From NCBI GenBank assembly GCA_024653205.1, contig JANLFO010000004.1, positions 101,242 through 165,241 on the forward strand: DNA of 64,000 nt. Direction: 5' to 3'. Source of the stretch: Clostridia bacterium (GTDB taxonomy: Bacteria > Bacillota > DSM-521 > Neomoorellales > SLTJ01). Below are positions 54,903-63,418 of this stretch, one piece after another. The notes beneath the pieces are model-generated. The model searched no databases, was not told the origin of the DNA, and was given only the letters and a program-made list of their open reading frames with translations. Numbering within the stretch: position 1 is the stretch's first letter; every line of letters begins with the position of its first letter. A program made the position numbers and the translations under genes.

Positions 54903-55757
54903 TTATTGGGCCCCGGTCCGATCTTTTGCCGCTTCCGCCAGGCGCAGGAATTCCTCCCGCCAGCCGGGCTGGGCCTCCACCAGCGTGAGGCCCTGGGCGT
55001 AGGCCTGGGCGATGCTTCGATCAAAAGGAATCTTCAAGAGAAGCGGCAGCCCCTGTTCCCGGCAGAATTCCTCCACCGCCGCGTCCTCGCCGATACCGGC
55101 CCGGTTGAGGATCACGCCCGCCGGCACCCCCAGGGTGCGGGCCACCTCCACGGCCAGCTCCAGGTCGTGGAGGCCGAAGGGAGTGGGTTCGGTCACCAGC
55201 AGGCAAAAGTCCGAGCCTTTGACCGTTTCTACCGCCGGGCAGGCGGTGCCGGGCGGAGCGTCCAGCACGGCGGTAACTCCGGGCCGGACATGGGCCTTTA
55301 CCCGCCGGATTACCGGCGGAGCCAGCGGCTCGCCCAGATTGAGCCTCCCCTGGACGAAGGCCAGCGGCCCGGCCTGTCCCTCTTCTATCACTCCGATGGC
55401 TCTCTTTTCTTCGGTTATGGCCCCCTCGGGGCAAAAGTGCGTACAGACGCCGCAGCCGTGACAAAGCTCCGGGAAGACCAGCACCGCCTGCCCCAGTACG
55501 GCTATGGCCTTGAAGGCGCATACCTCGGCACAGCGGCGGCAGAAGGTGCAGCGGTTTTCGTCTACGCGGGGTACGGCCACCGTAACCTCCTCCCGCCCGT
55601 CGAGTTTCGGGCGGAGGAAGAGGTGGGCGTTGGGCGCGTCCACGTCGCAGTCGGCAAACTGGACCGGAGTTCCGGCCGAGGCCAGGGAAAGGGCCAGGCT
55701 CGTGGCCACCAAGGTCTTGCCGGTTCCGCCTTTCCCGCTGGCTACGGCGATGCGCAT
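54903..55757 (-). CDS. Ferredoxin-MinD-superfamily ATPase (COG1149-like), upstream copy
   Basis: 284 residues from ATG 55757 (ATG 55763, two codons earlier, is too near GGACGGG). Motifs: SGKGGTGKTLVAT, CTFCRRCAEVCAFKA, CHGCGVCTHFCPEGA, DAPPGTACPAVE, TEPTPFGLHDL. It is a paralogue of the next gene with the same domain order, probably forming a heterodimer. Its promoter carries operator site 3, tying it to the NifX-like and DUF5320 genes 14-15 kb away. Confidence 0.9.
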   Translation of the reverse strand: MRIAVASGKGGTGKTLVATSLALSLASAGTPVQFADCDVDAPNAHLFLRPKLDGREEVTVAVPRVDENRCTFCRRCAEVCAFKAIAVLGQAVLVFPELCHGCGVCTHFCPEGAITEEKRAIGVIEEGQAGPLAFVQGRLNLGEPLAPPVIRRVKAHVRPGVTAVLDAPPGTACPAVETVKGSDFCLLVTEPTPFGLHDLELAVEVARTLGVPAGVILNRAGIGEDAAVEEFCREQGLPLLLKIPFDRSIAQAYAQGLTLVEAQPGWREEFLRLAEAAKDRTGAQ

Positions 55758-55778
55758 AGTCATCCCGTCCTTAGGCTT

Positions 55779-55832
55779 TTATGGGCATACGCCCGATAAC
55801 CCTATACTAACCCCGGCGGCCGGCTCTGTCAA
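55779..55832 (-). promoter_or_regulatory. Promoter and operator of the MinD-ATPase operon (site 3)
   Basis: Minus strand TTGACA (55832-55827), 17-bp spacer, TAGTAT (55809-55804). Starting five bases later is a 21-bp imperfect palindrome (55799-55779) with arms TTATCGGGC and GCCCATAA around GTAT. It aligns with site 1 with one inserted base and otherwise about 17 of 20 identities. Same position relative to the -10 box as in site 1. Confidence 0.72.
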
Positions 55833-55924
55833 GCCCGGGCGCAAGTATGGTCGGCGAGGTGACAGTACGAACGGGGAGCACCCGGTACCGCCCAAGGTAA
55901 AAATGAGGATCCGCTAGGGAGCTG

Positions 55925-56347
55925 CTAGCGGCCCTCGCTGAGCAGCTTCTTTTCTACTAACTCAACCACTGCTTTGGCCGCCTCCATGGCGGCCTTGGCT
56001 TCCTCTGGGTCATCGAAGTAGCGCGAGGGAACGCCTCCCGGAAGGCCGTTGGGGTAGCGGGTGGGGATATAGTAGCGGTCGAGCATCTTGGCCGGCAAGA
56101 CGTCGAGGAAGTCGGGGTCCAGTTCGGCCGCCAACCGCGCCAATTCGTTTACCGAGTGGATACGGAAAGCCTCGGCAGACTTCAGCCTAAGATAGAGGTA
56201 GGCCTTTAAGGCTTTCTCTGCCGCCTGTTGGAAGTGGAAGAGGGCTAGGTAGAAACGGCCTCGGCGGCGGAGATCGTCTGCGTCTGCGAACTCATCCTTG
56301 GCCTGGGTAAGCCACCTTTCAGCCTCCACCAGGTAGGGTTTTCTCAT
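55925..56347 (-). CDS. HEPN-domain protein (toxin-like partner of MNT)
   Basis: 140 residues. All-helical HEPN domain: AERWLTQAKDEFADADDLRRRGRFYLALFHFQQAAEKALKAYL and the HS-NELARL helix. The start ATG shares its A with the stop of the MNT gene (TAATG). In MNT/HEPN pairs the HEPN protein is an RNase-like toxin neutralised by nucleotidylation or binding. The canonical Rx4-6H active motif is not clear here, so toxicity is uncertain. Confidence 0.85.
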   Translation of the reverse strand: MRKPYLVEAERWLTQAKDEFADADDLRRRGRFYLALFHFQQAAEKALKAYLYLRLKSAEAFRIHSVNELARLAAELDPDFLDVLPAKMLDRYYIPTRYPNGLPGGVPSRYFDDPEEAKAAMEAAKAVVELVEKKLLSEGR

Positions 56348-56691
56348 TATTCTAGTGCCCTCCCGAAAGCCAGTATCTCCTGCAGAAAACTATTCACCGG
56401 TAGCTCCTCCTGGAGTTCCCGCTCGTTATAAACCAGAATGTCGCTGGCCACCGCGCACTCCACCCGCTCGTACACCATCCGCCCCCACTCTTTGCCTCTA
56501 CGGGTGGCCGGCATCACCACCAGCAGGTCAAGGTCGCTGTCAACGTCGGTCTCGTTTCTGACCATCGACCCGAACAGTATGATCTTCAGCGCTCCTAGTT
56601 CGCGCAACTGTGAGCAGAGCTCGGCCAGGGCCCGATCTAACCGGGCCTTGCGCCGTTGCTTTGCCTCCAGGATCTTCCCGAGTTCAGACAT
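56347..56691 (-). CDS. Minimal nucleotidyltransferase (MNT) antitoxin-type protein
   Basis: 114 residues from ATG 56691, or 118 from GTG 56703. The catalytic core is KIILFGSMVRNETDVDSDLDLLVV with the two Asp of the DxD; the usual Gly after Arg (RG) is Asn here. Such proteins transfer AMP to a HEPN partner. It is followed by the HEPN gene with a one-base overlap. The pair is a small mobile-type defence or stress module. Confidence 0.85.
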   Translation of the reverse strand: MSELGKILEAKQRRKARLDRALAELCSQLRELGALKIILFGSMVRNETDVDSDLDLLVVMPATRRGKEWGRMVYERVECAVASDILVYNERELQEELPVNSFLQEILAFGRALE

Positions 56692-56740
56692 GTGCGCGTT
56701 CACCCGTTCGGATTAGATCTATCGCCGGTTTGACGTCTAT

Positions 56741-56769
56741 ATAATAAGCCCGCGCAGGCCGGTCCACAA
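56741..56769 (-). promoter_or_regulatory. Promoter of the MNT/HEPN pair
   Basis: Minus strand TTGTGG (56769-56764), 17-bp spacer, TATTAT (56746-56741), about 40 bp before the MNT start. The same AT-rich spot reads TATAAT on the plus strand (56740-56745) and may also serve the divergent riboswitch transcript, whose -35 is poor. Confidence 0.5.
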
Positions 56770-56864
56770 GGGGAGAAGGAGGCTGGGTCCCGAGGCGGGT
56801 TGGAACCCGCCGGGAGGATTCCTTCGGTATTTGGCGAATGTGGGAAATAGCGATATCTGGTGGA

Positions 56865-57022
56865 AGCGGGTGCCCGCGGCAGGCGGGTGAAAAGGGAAGC
56901 CGGTGCGAGTCCGGCGCGGTCCCGCCACTGTGAGGGGGAGGAGCCCGGCAGGTAGGCCACCGGGGTTTCCCGGGAAGGCGCCGGGCCGCCGACGAACCCG
57001 AGCCAGGAGACCTGCCCGTTTC
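56865..57022 (+). promoter_or_regulatory. Cobalamin (B12) riboswitch
   Basis: The conserved aptamer elements occur in order: GAAAAGGGAAGCCGGTG, GTCCGGCGCGGTCCCGCCAC, the B12-box segment GAGCCCGGCAGGTAGGCCAC, GACGAACCCGAGCCAGGAG and the closing P1 strand ACCTGCC that pairs with GGCAGG. It lies 264 bp ahead of nrdD. Such switches turn off genes when adenosylcobalamin is present. Confidence 0.9.
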
Positions 57023-57071
57023 CCGGACGAGGTCGCTTCCCGCGCGGACGGGGAGGAGGGCCGTGCCTCTA

Positions 57072-57097
57072 CCCAGCCGCCGGGCTGGGCGTTCTTG
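57072..57097 (+). terminator. Riboswitch expression-platform terminator
   Basis: Stem CCCAGCC (57072-57078) / GGCTGGG (57083-57089) with a GCCG loop, followed by CGTTCTTG. The U-tract is short, but the position, 50 bp after the aptamer, fits a B12-induced terminator before nrdD. Confidence 0.55.
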
Positions 57098-57103
57098 TAA
57101 GTC

Positions 57104-57244
57104 GGGTACCGGCGGGAGACCGGGCGGCGCCTGGGGGTCCGGCTTCGGCCCTTCGGAGGCCAGGCGCCCGCCTTCATAGCCCACCGGCGCCAAGTTTGGT
57201 GCCCGGCAAGGCTTTTAGGTACTCGGTGGGACCGGGACTGCCGG
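57104..57244 (+). repeat. Palindromic intergenic repeat, copy F (within the nrdD leader)
   Basis: About 140 bp lying between the riboswitch terminator and the nrdD start. It matches copy B closely: GAGGCCAGGCGCCCGCCTTC, CAAGTTTGGTGCCCGGCAAGG, TTTTAGGTACTCGG and GGACTGCCGGC. Left outer arm is missing. It becomes part of the nrdDG 5' untranslated region. Confidence 0.8.
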
Positions 57245-57285
57245 CGGAAACCCAAGCTTACTCAGCGGGTGGGGGATGATGGAAA

Positions 57286-59394
57286 TTGTCTAAGACCAAT
57301 CTACCGCAAGGTATCGTCAAGCGCGACGGACGGGTGGAAGCCTTCGACCCCGGTCGGATCGAGGCTGCGGCCCGCAAGGCCCTGCAGGCCACCAGTGAAG
57401 CCCCGGATGCCGGGGCGGTGGCGGCGGCGGTGTCCGCCGCAGTGGTGGAGAAGCTGGCGGCTGCCGGCCGGCACCTACCCTACCTGGAAGAGGTTCAGGA
57501 CCTGGTGGAGCGCACCCTGATGGAGCAGGGCCTTTTTGCCACCGCCAAGGCCTACATCCTTTACCGGGAGCAGCGGCGCCGGGTCCGGGAAATGAAGGCC
57601 CTGGTTTCGCAGGACTTGATCGACGCCTACCTGGAAGAGGCCGACTGGCGGGTGAGGGAGAACGCCAACGCGGGGTTCTCCCTGCAGGGGCTCAACAACT
57701 ACCTGGTGGGGGCCCTGGCGGCGGAGTACTGGCTGGAAAGGGTATACCCGCCCGAGGTGCGGGAAGCCCACCGGAGCGGGGACCTGCACCTGCACGACCT
57801 GAACCTCATCGCCCTCTACTGCGCCGGCTGGGACCTGCAGAAGCTCCTCCGGGAAGGCTTCAACGGGGTGGCCGGCCACACCGAGGCCAGCCCGCCGAAG
57901 CACCTCCGGTCTGCGCTGGGCCAGCTCTACAACTTCATCTACACCCTCCAGGGAGAGACCGCCGGCGCCAACGCGGTATCCAACTTCGACACCTTGTTTG
58001 CCCCCTTTGTCAGAGCCGATAACCTCAACTACGACCAGGTGAAGCAGGCCCTGCAGGAGTTCGTCTTTAACCTCAACGTGCCCACCCGGGTCGGCTTTCA
58101 GACCCCGTTTTCCAACGTTTCGCTGGACGTTTCGGTTCCGGACTTCCTCTCCCGGGAGCCGGCGGTGGTGGGCGGGAAGGATATGCCCTTTTCCTACGGC
58201 GACCTCCAGGAGGAAGTCAACCTTGTCAACCGCGCTTTCTGCGAGGTCATGCTCGAAGGGGACGCCCGGGGCCGGGGCTTCACCTTCCCCATACCCACCT
58301 ACGGCGTCACCCGGGAATTCTTCGCCGGTCCTTCCTCCGGTGAGGTCTTCCGCCTGGCGGCGCGCTACGGCAGCCCCTACTTCTCCAACTTCATCTCCTC
58401 GGACCAGCGCCCCGAGGACGTGCGCTCCATGTGCTGCCGGCTGAGGCTCGATACCTCGGAACTCCTGCGCCGGGGCGGCGGCCTGTTCGGCGCCAACCCC
58501 CAGACCGGGAGCATCGGTGTGGTGACCCTGAACCTGGCCCGCCTGGGCTACCTGGCGCGGGACGAGGAGGACCTCTTCGCGCGCCTGGCCCGGCTGGCCG
58601 GGATCGCCGTGACCGCCCTGGAGGTCAAGCGCAAGGCGCTGGAGCGCTTCGCCGAGGCGGGGCTGTACCCCTTTACCGCCCGGTATCTTGCCGAGGTGAA
58701 GCAGCGGTTCGGCAGGCTGTTCGCCAACCACTTCTCCACCATCGGCGTGGTCGGGGGCAACGAGATGTGCCTGAACCTGCTGGGGACAGGCATTTCCCGC
58801 CCGGAAGGGAGGCGCCTGGCGCTGAAGGTGCTGGAGTTCCTGCGCGAGTTCTGCCGCCAAGCCCAGCAGCAGACCGGGAATCTTTACAACCTGGAGGCCA
58901 CGCCGGCCGAGGGGGCATCTTACCGGCTGGCCAAGATCGACAAGGAGAAGTACCCGGACCTTATCGTGGCCAACCAGGAGGCCTGGCGAAAAGGAGCGGC
59001 GCCGTACTACAGTAATTCGACAACGCTGCCGGTGGACGCCACCGACGACGTCTTCGAGCTGCTGGACCACCAGGAGGAGCTTCAGGCCATGTACACCGGC
59101 GGAACCGTCGTGCACGTCTGGATCGGCGAGGAGAACCCCGACCCGGGCGCCTGCGCCGAGTTCGTGCGCCGGGTGTTCCAAAACTACCGCCTGCCCTACC
59201 TGTCCCTGACTCCCACCTACTCGGTCTGCGCGGCCCACGGCTACCTCTCCGGGCGGCACGACACCTGCCCCAGGTGCGGGTCGGAGTGCGAGGTCTACTC
59301 CCGGGTGGTGGGTTATTACCGGCCGGTACGGCGCTGGAACGCGGGCAAGCAGGCGGAGTTCCGGGACCGCAGAACGTTCGCGGTGGGCCGATAG
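57286..59394 (+). CDS. nrdD: Anaerobic (class III) ribonucleoside-triphosphate reductase
   Basis: 702 residues from TTG 57286 with GGGGGAT upstream; nearby ATGs are out of frame. An N-terminal ATP-cone (VKRDGRVEAFDPGRIEAAARKAL) is followed by the glycyl-radical barrel, the zinc site CPRCGSEC, and the C-terminal radical loop RVVGYYRPVRRWNAGKQAEF with its Gly. It makes deoxyribonucleotides without oxygen. The B12 riboswitch implies it is turned down when cobalamin allows a B12-dependent class II enzyme, which is not in this window. Confidence 0.95.
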   Translation: MSKTNLPQGIVKRDGRVEAFDPGRIEAAARKALQATSEAPDAGAVAAAVSAAVVEKLAAAGRHLPYLEEVQDLVERTLMEQGLFATAKAYILYREQRRRVREMKALVSQDLIDAYLEEADWRVRENANAGFSLQGLNNYLVGALAAEYWLERVYPPEVREAHRSGDLHLHDLNLIALYCAGWDLQKLLREGFNGVAGHTEASPPKHLRSALGQLYNFIYTLQGETAGANAVSNFDTLFAPFVRADNLNYDQVKQALQEFVFNLNVPTRVGFQTPFSNVSLDVSVPDFLSREPAVVGGKDMPFSYGDLQEEVNLVNRAFCEVMLEGDARGRGFTFPIPTYGVTREFFAGPSSGEVFRLAARYGSPYFSNFISSDQRPEDVRSMCCRLRLDTSELLRRGGGLFGANPQTGSIGVVTLNLARLGYLARDEEDLFARLARLAGIAVTALEVKRKALERFAEAGLYPFTARYLAEVKQRFGRLFANHFSTIGVVGGNEMCLNLLGTGISRPEGRRLALKVLEFLREFCRQAQQQTGNLYNLEATPAEGASYRLAKIDKEKYPDLIVANQEAWRKGAAPYYSNSTTLPVDATDDVFELLDHQEELQAMYTGGTVVHVWIGEENPDPGACAEFVRRVFQNYRLPYLSLTPTYSVCAAHGYLSGRHDTCPRCGSECEVYSRVVGYYRPVRRWNAGKQAEFRDRRTFAVGR

Positions 59395-59395
59395 G

Positions 59396-60007
59396 ATGAG
59401 AATTGGCGGCTTTCTTAAGCTATCCTTTTGCGACTGGCCGGGAAGGCCGGCGGCGGTGGTCTTTACCCAGGGCTGCAACTTCCGCTGCCCCTGGTGCCAC
59501 AACCCCACGTTGATTCCGGCCGAGCCGGAGGGGGCTCTCATCCCCGAGGAAGAGGTTCTGGCCTGGCTCGCCCGGCGCCGGGGGTTGCTGGGCGGAGTGG
59601 TGATCTCGGGCGGGGAACCCACCGTCCAGCCCGACCTCCTATCCTTCCTCGGCCGGGTCAAGTCGCTGGGCCTGCCGGTGCAGCTCGACACCAACGGCTC
59701 GAACCCCGGAATCGTGGCTGCGGCCCTGCAGGCCGGGCTGGTGGACCGGGTGGCGGTAGACTACAAGCTTCCGGCCCGCATGTACGGCACGGTCTGCCCC
59801 GAGGGCGCCGAAGGCGCGTCCGCCGTAATGGAGACCGTGCGCCTGGTCCTGTCGGCGGGCAAGGGTGCGGTGCGGACCACGGCGGTGACCGGCATCCACG
59901 ACCGGGAAGTTATCCGGGAGATGGAGCAGGAGGTCGGCGGGTATCTGATAGTCCAGCCCTGGCGGCCGCCCCCTTCCGTTTCGGCGAAGGCGGAGGCAGG
60001 GGAATAA
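59396..60007 (+). CDS. nrdG: Radical-SAM activase of the anaerobic reductase
   Basis: 203 residues; the ATG lies one base after the nrdD stop. Radical-SAM motif CNFRCPWCHN, then the GGE-type SGGEPTVQPD segment and LDTNGSN. It generates the glycyl radical on NrdD. The frame could also be named a pyruvate-formate-lyase activase-like protein, but adjacency to nrdD settles the role. Shares the riboswitch leader. Confidence 0.93.
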   Translation: MRIGGFLKLSFCDWPGRPAAVVFTQGCNFRCPWCHNPTLIPAEPEGALIPEEEVLAWLARRRGLLGGVVISGGEPTVQPDLLSFLGRVKSLGLPVQLDTNGSNPGIVAAALQAGLVDRVAVDYKLPARMYGTVCPEGAEGASAVMETVRLVLSAGKGAVRTTAVTGIHDREVIREMEQEVGGYLIVQPWRPPPSVSAKAEAGE

Positions 60008-60111
60008 AAAATATTGGCGCCCTGCGGCAACTAATGATAACATCGGAGCAATGGCCGCGAGCGCGGCCGGGCAGGGTCAGATCGGTTACCAGGGGGGAGG
60101 GAAAGCAAGGG

Positions 60112-61911
60112 ATGCATGGGTCGGTCGAGAGATTCTCCGCAGACCGGCGAGCGTATCTTCCCTTTGATGCCTTGAACTGCCTTTCCGAGATTGGCCGGGC
60201 CCTGGTGGAAGGCGACAGCTTCGACCGGGTGATAGAACGGATACTGGAGACGGCCCGGGCGAGCGTAGGGGCAGAGAGTGCGGGCCTTCTCCTGTACGAC
60301 GAGCAGGCAAAGTGCCTGGCCCTGCAAAAGCCGGCCTTTGGAAGCTGGGACGAGCGCCTGATCAGCCGTTATCGGGTGAGGAGGGAAAACGGGGGAAATG
60401 CGATCTCCGTCTTTGAGAGCCGAAAGCCCTACGTATCCAATAATCCCTTTGAGGATTCGCGGATAATCCGGGGCCTGTTGGAGCTGTTTCCGGCCAGGAA
60501 CGTGGCCAGTGTCCCGCTGGCCTTTAACAACCGATGCATTGGTGTCCTGCACCTGAATAACAAGGCCGGGGGATTCACCGACGACGATCTGGCAGTCCTC
60601 GATCTGCTGGGGTCGCAGTTGGCCTCGGCTGTAGAGACCGCGCGATTGGTTCAACGCTGCAGACTTCAAGAGGCACAGGTCAGCCGCACCGTTCAGCACC
60701 TCAAACGCCTGGTAGAATTGGACGACCTGCTGCTCAGAGCCGCCCTTCGGGGCGGGATTAGGGCAATAGCGGAATGCCTGGCCCGGTATACCGGTGCGGG
60801 TCTGGCCTTCTACGACCGCCAGCTCGTGCGGCGGGCGTCGGCGGGGATTGCCGATCAGGCGCTGATCCAGCTGGATCAACATGTCTCCCGGGCGTTCGGC
60901 CGAAAGGAGCCGCTCCCGGGGAAGCCCTCGTTTTCCCTGCCGGATCGAGTATCGGTGTTTCCCCTCCATGCGGAAGGGGAGGTGCTGGGCTACCTGTGTG
61001 TACTGGCCGCCGGCGGTTCCGAACCGGTCGCTATGGTGGAACGCAGCCTTCCCGTCCTGGTGCTGCAGCTCTTGAGAGAGCGGGCCGCGGTAGCGGCGTT
61101 GCGGGATGCGGAATCCGAGCTGGTGTCAAACCTCCTGGCCGGAAGGTGGGGTCCGCAGGAAGTGGCCGAAAAGGCCCGGCAGCTGGGACTGGCCCTGCCC
61201 TTGCCGGGCACGGTGGTGGTAGCGCGCCGCGCCGGAGCCGGGCTGCGATCAACCGCAATAACCATGCTGGGTCGCAGGCGCGTGCACGAATTGAGATCCT
61301 GGCTGGAAGAGCTCGGCCTGCGTAGCCTGGTGGCGGTGGGCAGGGAAGAGGTTGTATTTCTCTTGTCCTTCGTCCAGGAGCGCTCAGGCCGAACGCTGAA
61401 GCAGGTAGTGTCCGAGCTGAGGGCCAGGCTGGCCGGCGAACGGGATCTTCCCGTCTGCCTCGGGGTAGGCGGGGTGACGGAAACCCTGGATGGGGTTCCG
61501 CGCTCCTACCGTGAGGCCCGGTTTGCCCTGGACTGCGTTACCAGAATCGGACGGCAGGAAGGGGAGGCCTTCGAGGCCTTCTTTGATGACCTCGGCGTTT
61601 ACCGCCCTCTGGTTGATGCCGGGGCTGCCGCCGAACTGGAACGGCTGGTTCAGGGCACCCTTGGTCCCCTCATTGTCACCGACCGGAAGAAAGGCACCTC
61701 CTATCTCAGGACGCTTTACAGCTTCTTTGACCACGGGGGGAACCTCAGGGCAACGGCCGAGGATCTGGCCTGCCACCTCAACACCGTGCGCTACCGCCTG
61801 GAGAGGACGAAGCAGCTTCTCCGCCAAGACCTCGCTCATCCCGAATGCCGGTTCAATCTTGAGCTTGCCGTCCGTCTTGCCCGGTTCTTTTACCCGGAAC
61901 TGTTCCGGTGA
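60112..61911 (+). CDS. GAF-domain transcriptional regulator with PucR-type C-terminal HTH
   Basis: 599 residues from ATG 60112 (GGAGGG and AAGGG upstream; no other clear start). N-terminal GAF domain about residues 15-180 (FDRVIERILETARASVGAESAGLLLYDE, ARNVASVPLAFNNRCIGVLHL), a short coiled linker, a middle PucR-like region, and the C-terminal HTH (YSFFDHGGNLRATAEDLACHLNTVRYRLERTKQLL). Probably senses a small molecule and controls the adjacent CoA-ligase and oxidoreductase genes. It is not an AAA+ sigma-54 activator. Confidence 0.88.
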   Translation: MHGSVERFSADRRAYLPFDALNCLSEIGRALVEGDSFDRVIERILETARASVGAESAGLLLYDEQAKCLALQKPAFGSWDERLISRYRVRRENGGNAISVFESRKPYVSNNPFEDSRIIRGLLELFPARNVASVPLAFNNRCIGVLHLNNKAGGFTDDDLAVLDLLGSQLASAVETARLVQRCRLQEAQVSRTVQHLKRLVELDDLLLRAALRGGIRAIAECLARYTGAGLAFYDRQLVRRASAGIADQALIQLDQHVSRAFGRKEPLPGKPSFSLPDRVSVFPLHAEGEVLGYLCVLAAGGSEPVAMVERSLPVLVLQLLRERAAVAALRDAESELVSNLLAGRWGPQEVAEKARQLGLALPLPGTVVVARRAGAGLRSTAITMLGRRRVHELRSWLEELGLRSLVAVGREEVVFLLSFVQERSGRTLKQVVSELRARLAGERDLPVCLGVGGVTETLDGVPRSYREARFALDCVTRIGRQEGEAFEAFFDDLGVYRPLVDAGAAAELERLVQGTLGPLIVTDRKKGTSYLRTLYSFFDHGGNLRATAEDLACHLNTVRYRLERTKQLLRQDLAHPECRFNLELAVRLARFFYPELFR

Positions 61912-62037
61912 ATTGAAGCACATTTGTCGGCCTGGTACACATCAACGAGTTGTGAACTTTGGCATTTCATGCCCTTGTCGCACCAAACCCGCCGGTATAA
62001 GCTCTTAGCTGAATAACCTCACTGGGGAGGCAAGCAA

Positions 62038-63363
62038 ATGCCGCAGTACTGGGATGCACAGTTCGAAACCATGCCCTGGCGGGAAGTAGAGGCGTATTGG
62101 CGGCAGGAGCTTCGGCGGCAGATAGACTATGTCCGGAGCGCCAACGAGTTCTACCGGCGGCGGCTAAAGGACGGCCATCCGGAGTTATCCGATATTCCCT
62201 TTCTCACCAAGGAGGACCTGCGGAGCGCGCAGGCGGGTGCGGCCCGGGAGCATCCCCTGGGGGAGATTCAAACCGTCCCTACCGGGGAAATCGTGCAGGT
62301 GATTTCTTCGTCCGGCACCTCCGGCCGTCCGGTCTACTACGGCCTGACGCGAAATGATCTGGCGTGCTGGCGCGAGGCCCTGGCGCGCTTCTTTTTTACG
62401 GCCGGAGTAAGGCCGGAGGATATCGTGGTGCACACTACCGCCGTGCCGCTGTTTGCCGGAGGCGACCCCTACTTTGAGGGCATGCGGCACATAGGGGCGA
62501 TGATGGTTTGGACCGGCGGGCTCTCCACGGCCAGAATCCTGGAAACCATGAAATACCTGCACTGCACGGTGTTACAGGGCACCGCGTCCTTCGACGTGTA
62601 TCTGGCCGAGCAATGCAGCCGCGTCCTGGGTATCGAGCCCAGAGAACTGGGCATAAGCAAGGTGCTGGGAGGAGGTGAGCCCGGGCTAGGAGAACCTGCC
62701 ATCCGCCAGAAGCTGAAGGACCTGTGGGGAGCGGCAACCGTCAGAGAGATCATGGGCCTTTCCGACGTGCTGCCGGGCATGTGGGCAGAATGTGAGGAAG
62801 AAACGGGAATGCATTTCTGCGCCCAGCGGGACGTGGCGGTGGAACTGGTGGACCCGGCCAGCGGGGAGGTTCTGCCCTGGGAGGCGGGAGTTACCGGGGA
62901 GCCGGTGTACACCACCCTCCGCCGGGAGGCCACGCCGGTTCTGCGCTACCGTTCCCGGGACCTGGTAAGGGTGGAAGGCGTGGGGTGCCCGTGCGGGCGG
63001 ACGTCTCCGAAGATAAGGTGCATCGGTCGCGTGGACGACATGCTGATCTACAAGGCGATGAACGTCTTCCCTTCCGCCATACGAGACGTTCTGCTCACCT
63101 ACTTCGGCGAGTCCCTTACCGGGTACCTGCAGATTGTGAAGGACTATCCCGAGCAGGTGCGGTTCGACACGCCGATCCCGGTGGACGTGGAGGTGAAGTC
63201 GCTGGAGCTGGATCTGGCCGGCCTGAAGCGGAACATGGAGCAGAGAGTGCGCGACAGCCTGAACGTTCGCATCGAGGTTAACCCGGTCGCACCGGGAAGC
63301 CTGGAGCGCAGCGAGTACAAGACGCGGCTGGTGCGGGTGCGGGAAGGGGCGCAGCGGAAGTAG
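62038..63363 (+). CDS. Phenylacetate-CoA ligase-like (PaaK-type) acyl-CoA ligase
   Basis: 441 residues, ATG with GGGGAGGCAAGC upstream. Adenylate motif VISSSGTSGRPVYYGLT, YTTLRREATPVLRYRSRDLVRV and the hinge GRVDDMLIYKAMNVFPSAIRDVL match PaaK and its archaeal/clostridial relatives. Activates an aryl or other carboxylic acid with ATP and CoA; the substrate is not fixed by sequence. It lies after a regulator gene and 55 bp before an aldehyde:ferredoxin oxidoreductase gene, which suggests a linked acid/aldehyde pathway. Confidence 0.88.
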   Translation: MPQYWDAQFETMPWREVEAYWRQELRRQIDYVRSANEFYRRRLKDGHPELSDIPFLTKEDLRSAQAGAAREHPLGEIQTVPTGEIVQVISSSGTSGRPVYYGLTRNDLACWREALARFFFTAGVRPEDIVVHTTAVPLFAGGDPYFEGMRHIGAMMVWTGGLSTARILETMKYLHCTVLQGTASFDVYLAEQCSRVLGIEPRELGISKVLGGGEPGLGEPAIRQKLKDLWGAATVREIMGLSDVLPGMWAECEEETGMHFCAQRDVAVELVDPASGEVLPWEAGVTGEPVYTTLRREATPVLRYRSRDLVRVEGVGCPCGRTSPKIRCIGRVDDMLIYKAMNVFPSAIRDVLLTYFGESLTGYLQIVKDYPEQVRFDTPIPVDVEVKSLELDLAGLKRNMEQRVRDSLNVRIEVNPVAPGSLERSEYKTRLVRVREGAQRK

Positions 63364-63418
63364 GGCGCAATTTCCGGCAGATGCCGGGTCGCAATTGAAT
63401 CTCGAGGGGGAGGTTGTG

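Noticed and set aside
61960..62000. Possible sigma-54 promoter or fourth operator (TTTGGCATTTCATGCC) before the PaaK-like gene
   Set aside because: The GG/GC spacing does not fit -24/-12, and the half-sites are spaced differently from the three operators; only five bases pair on each side.
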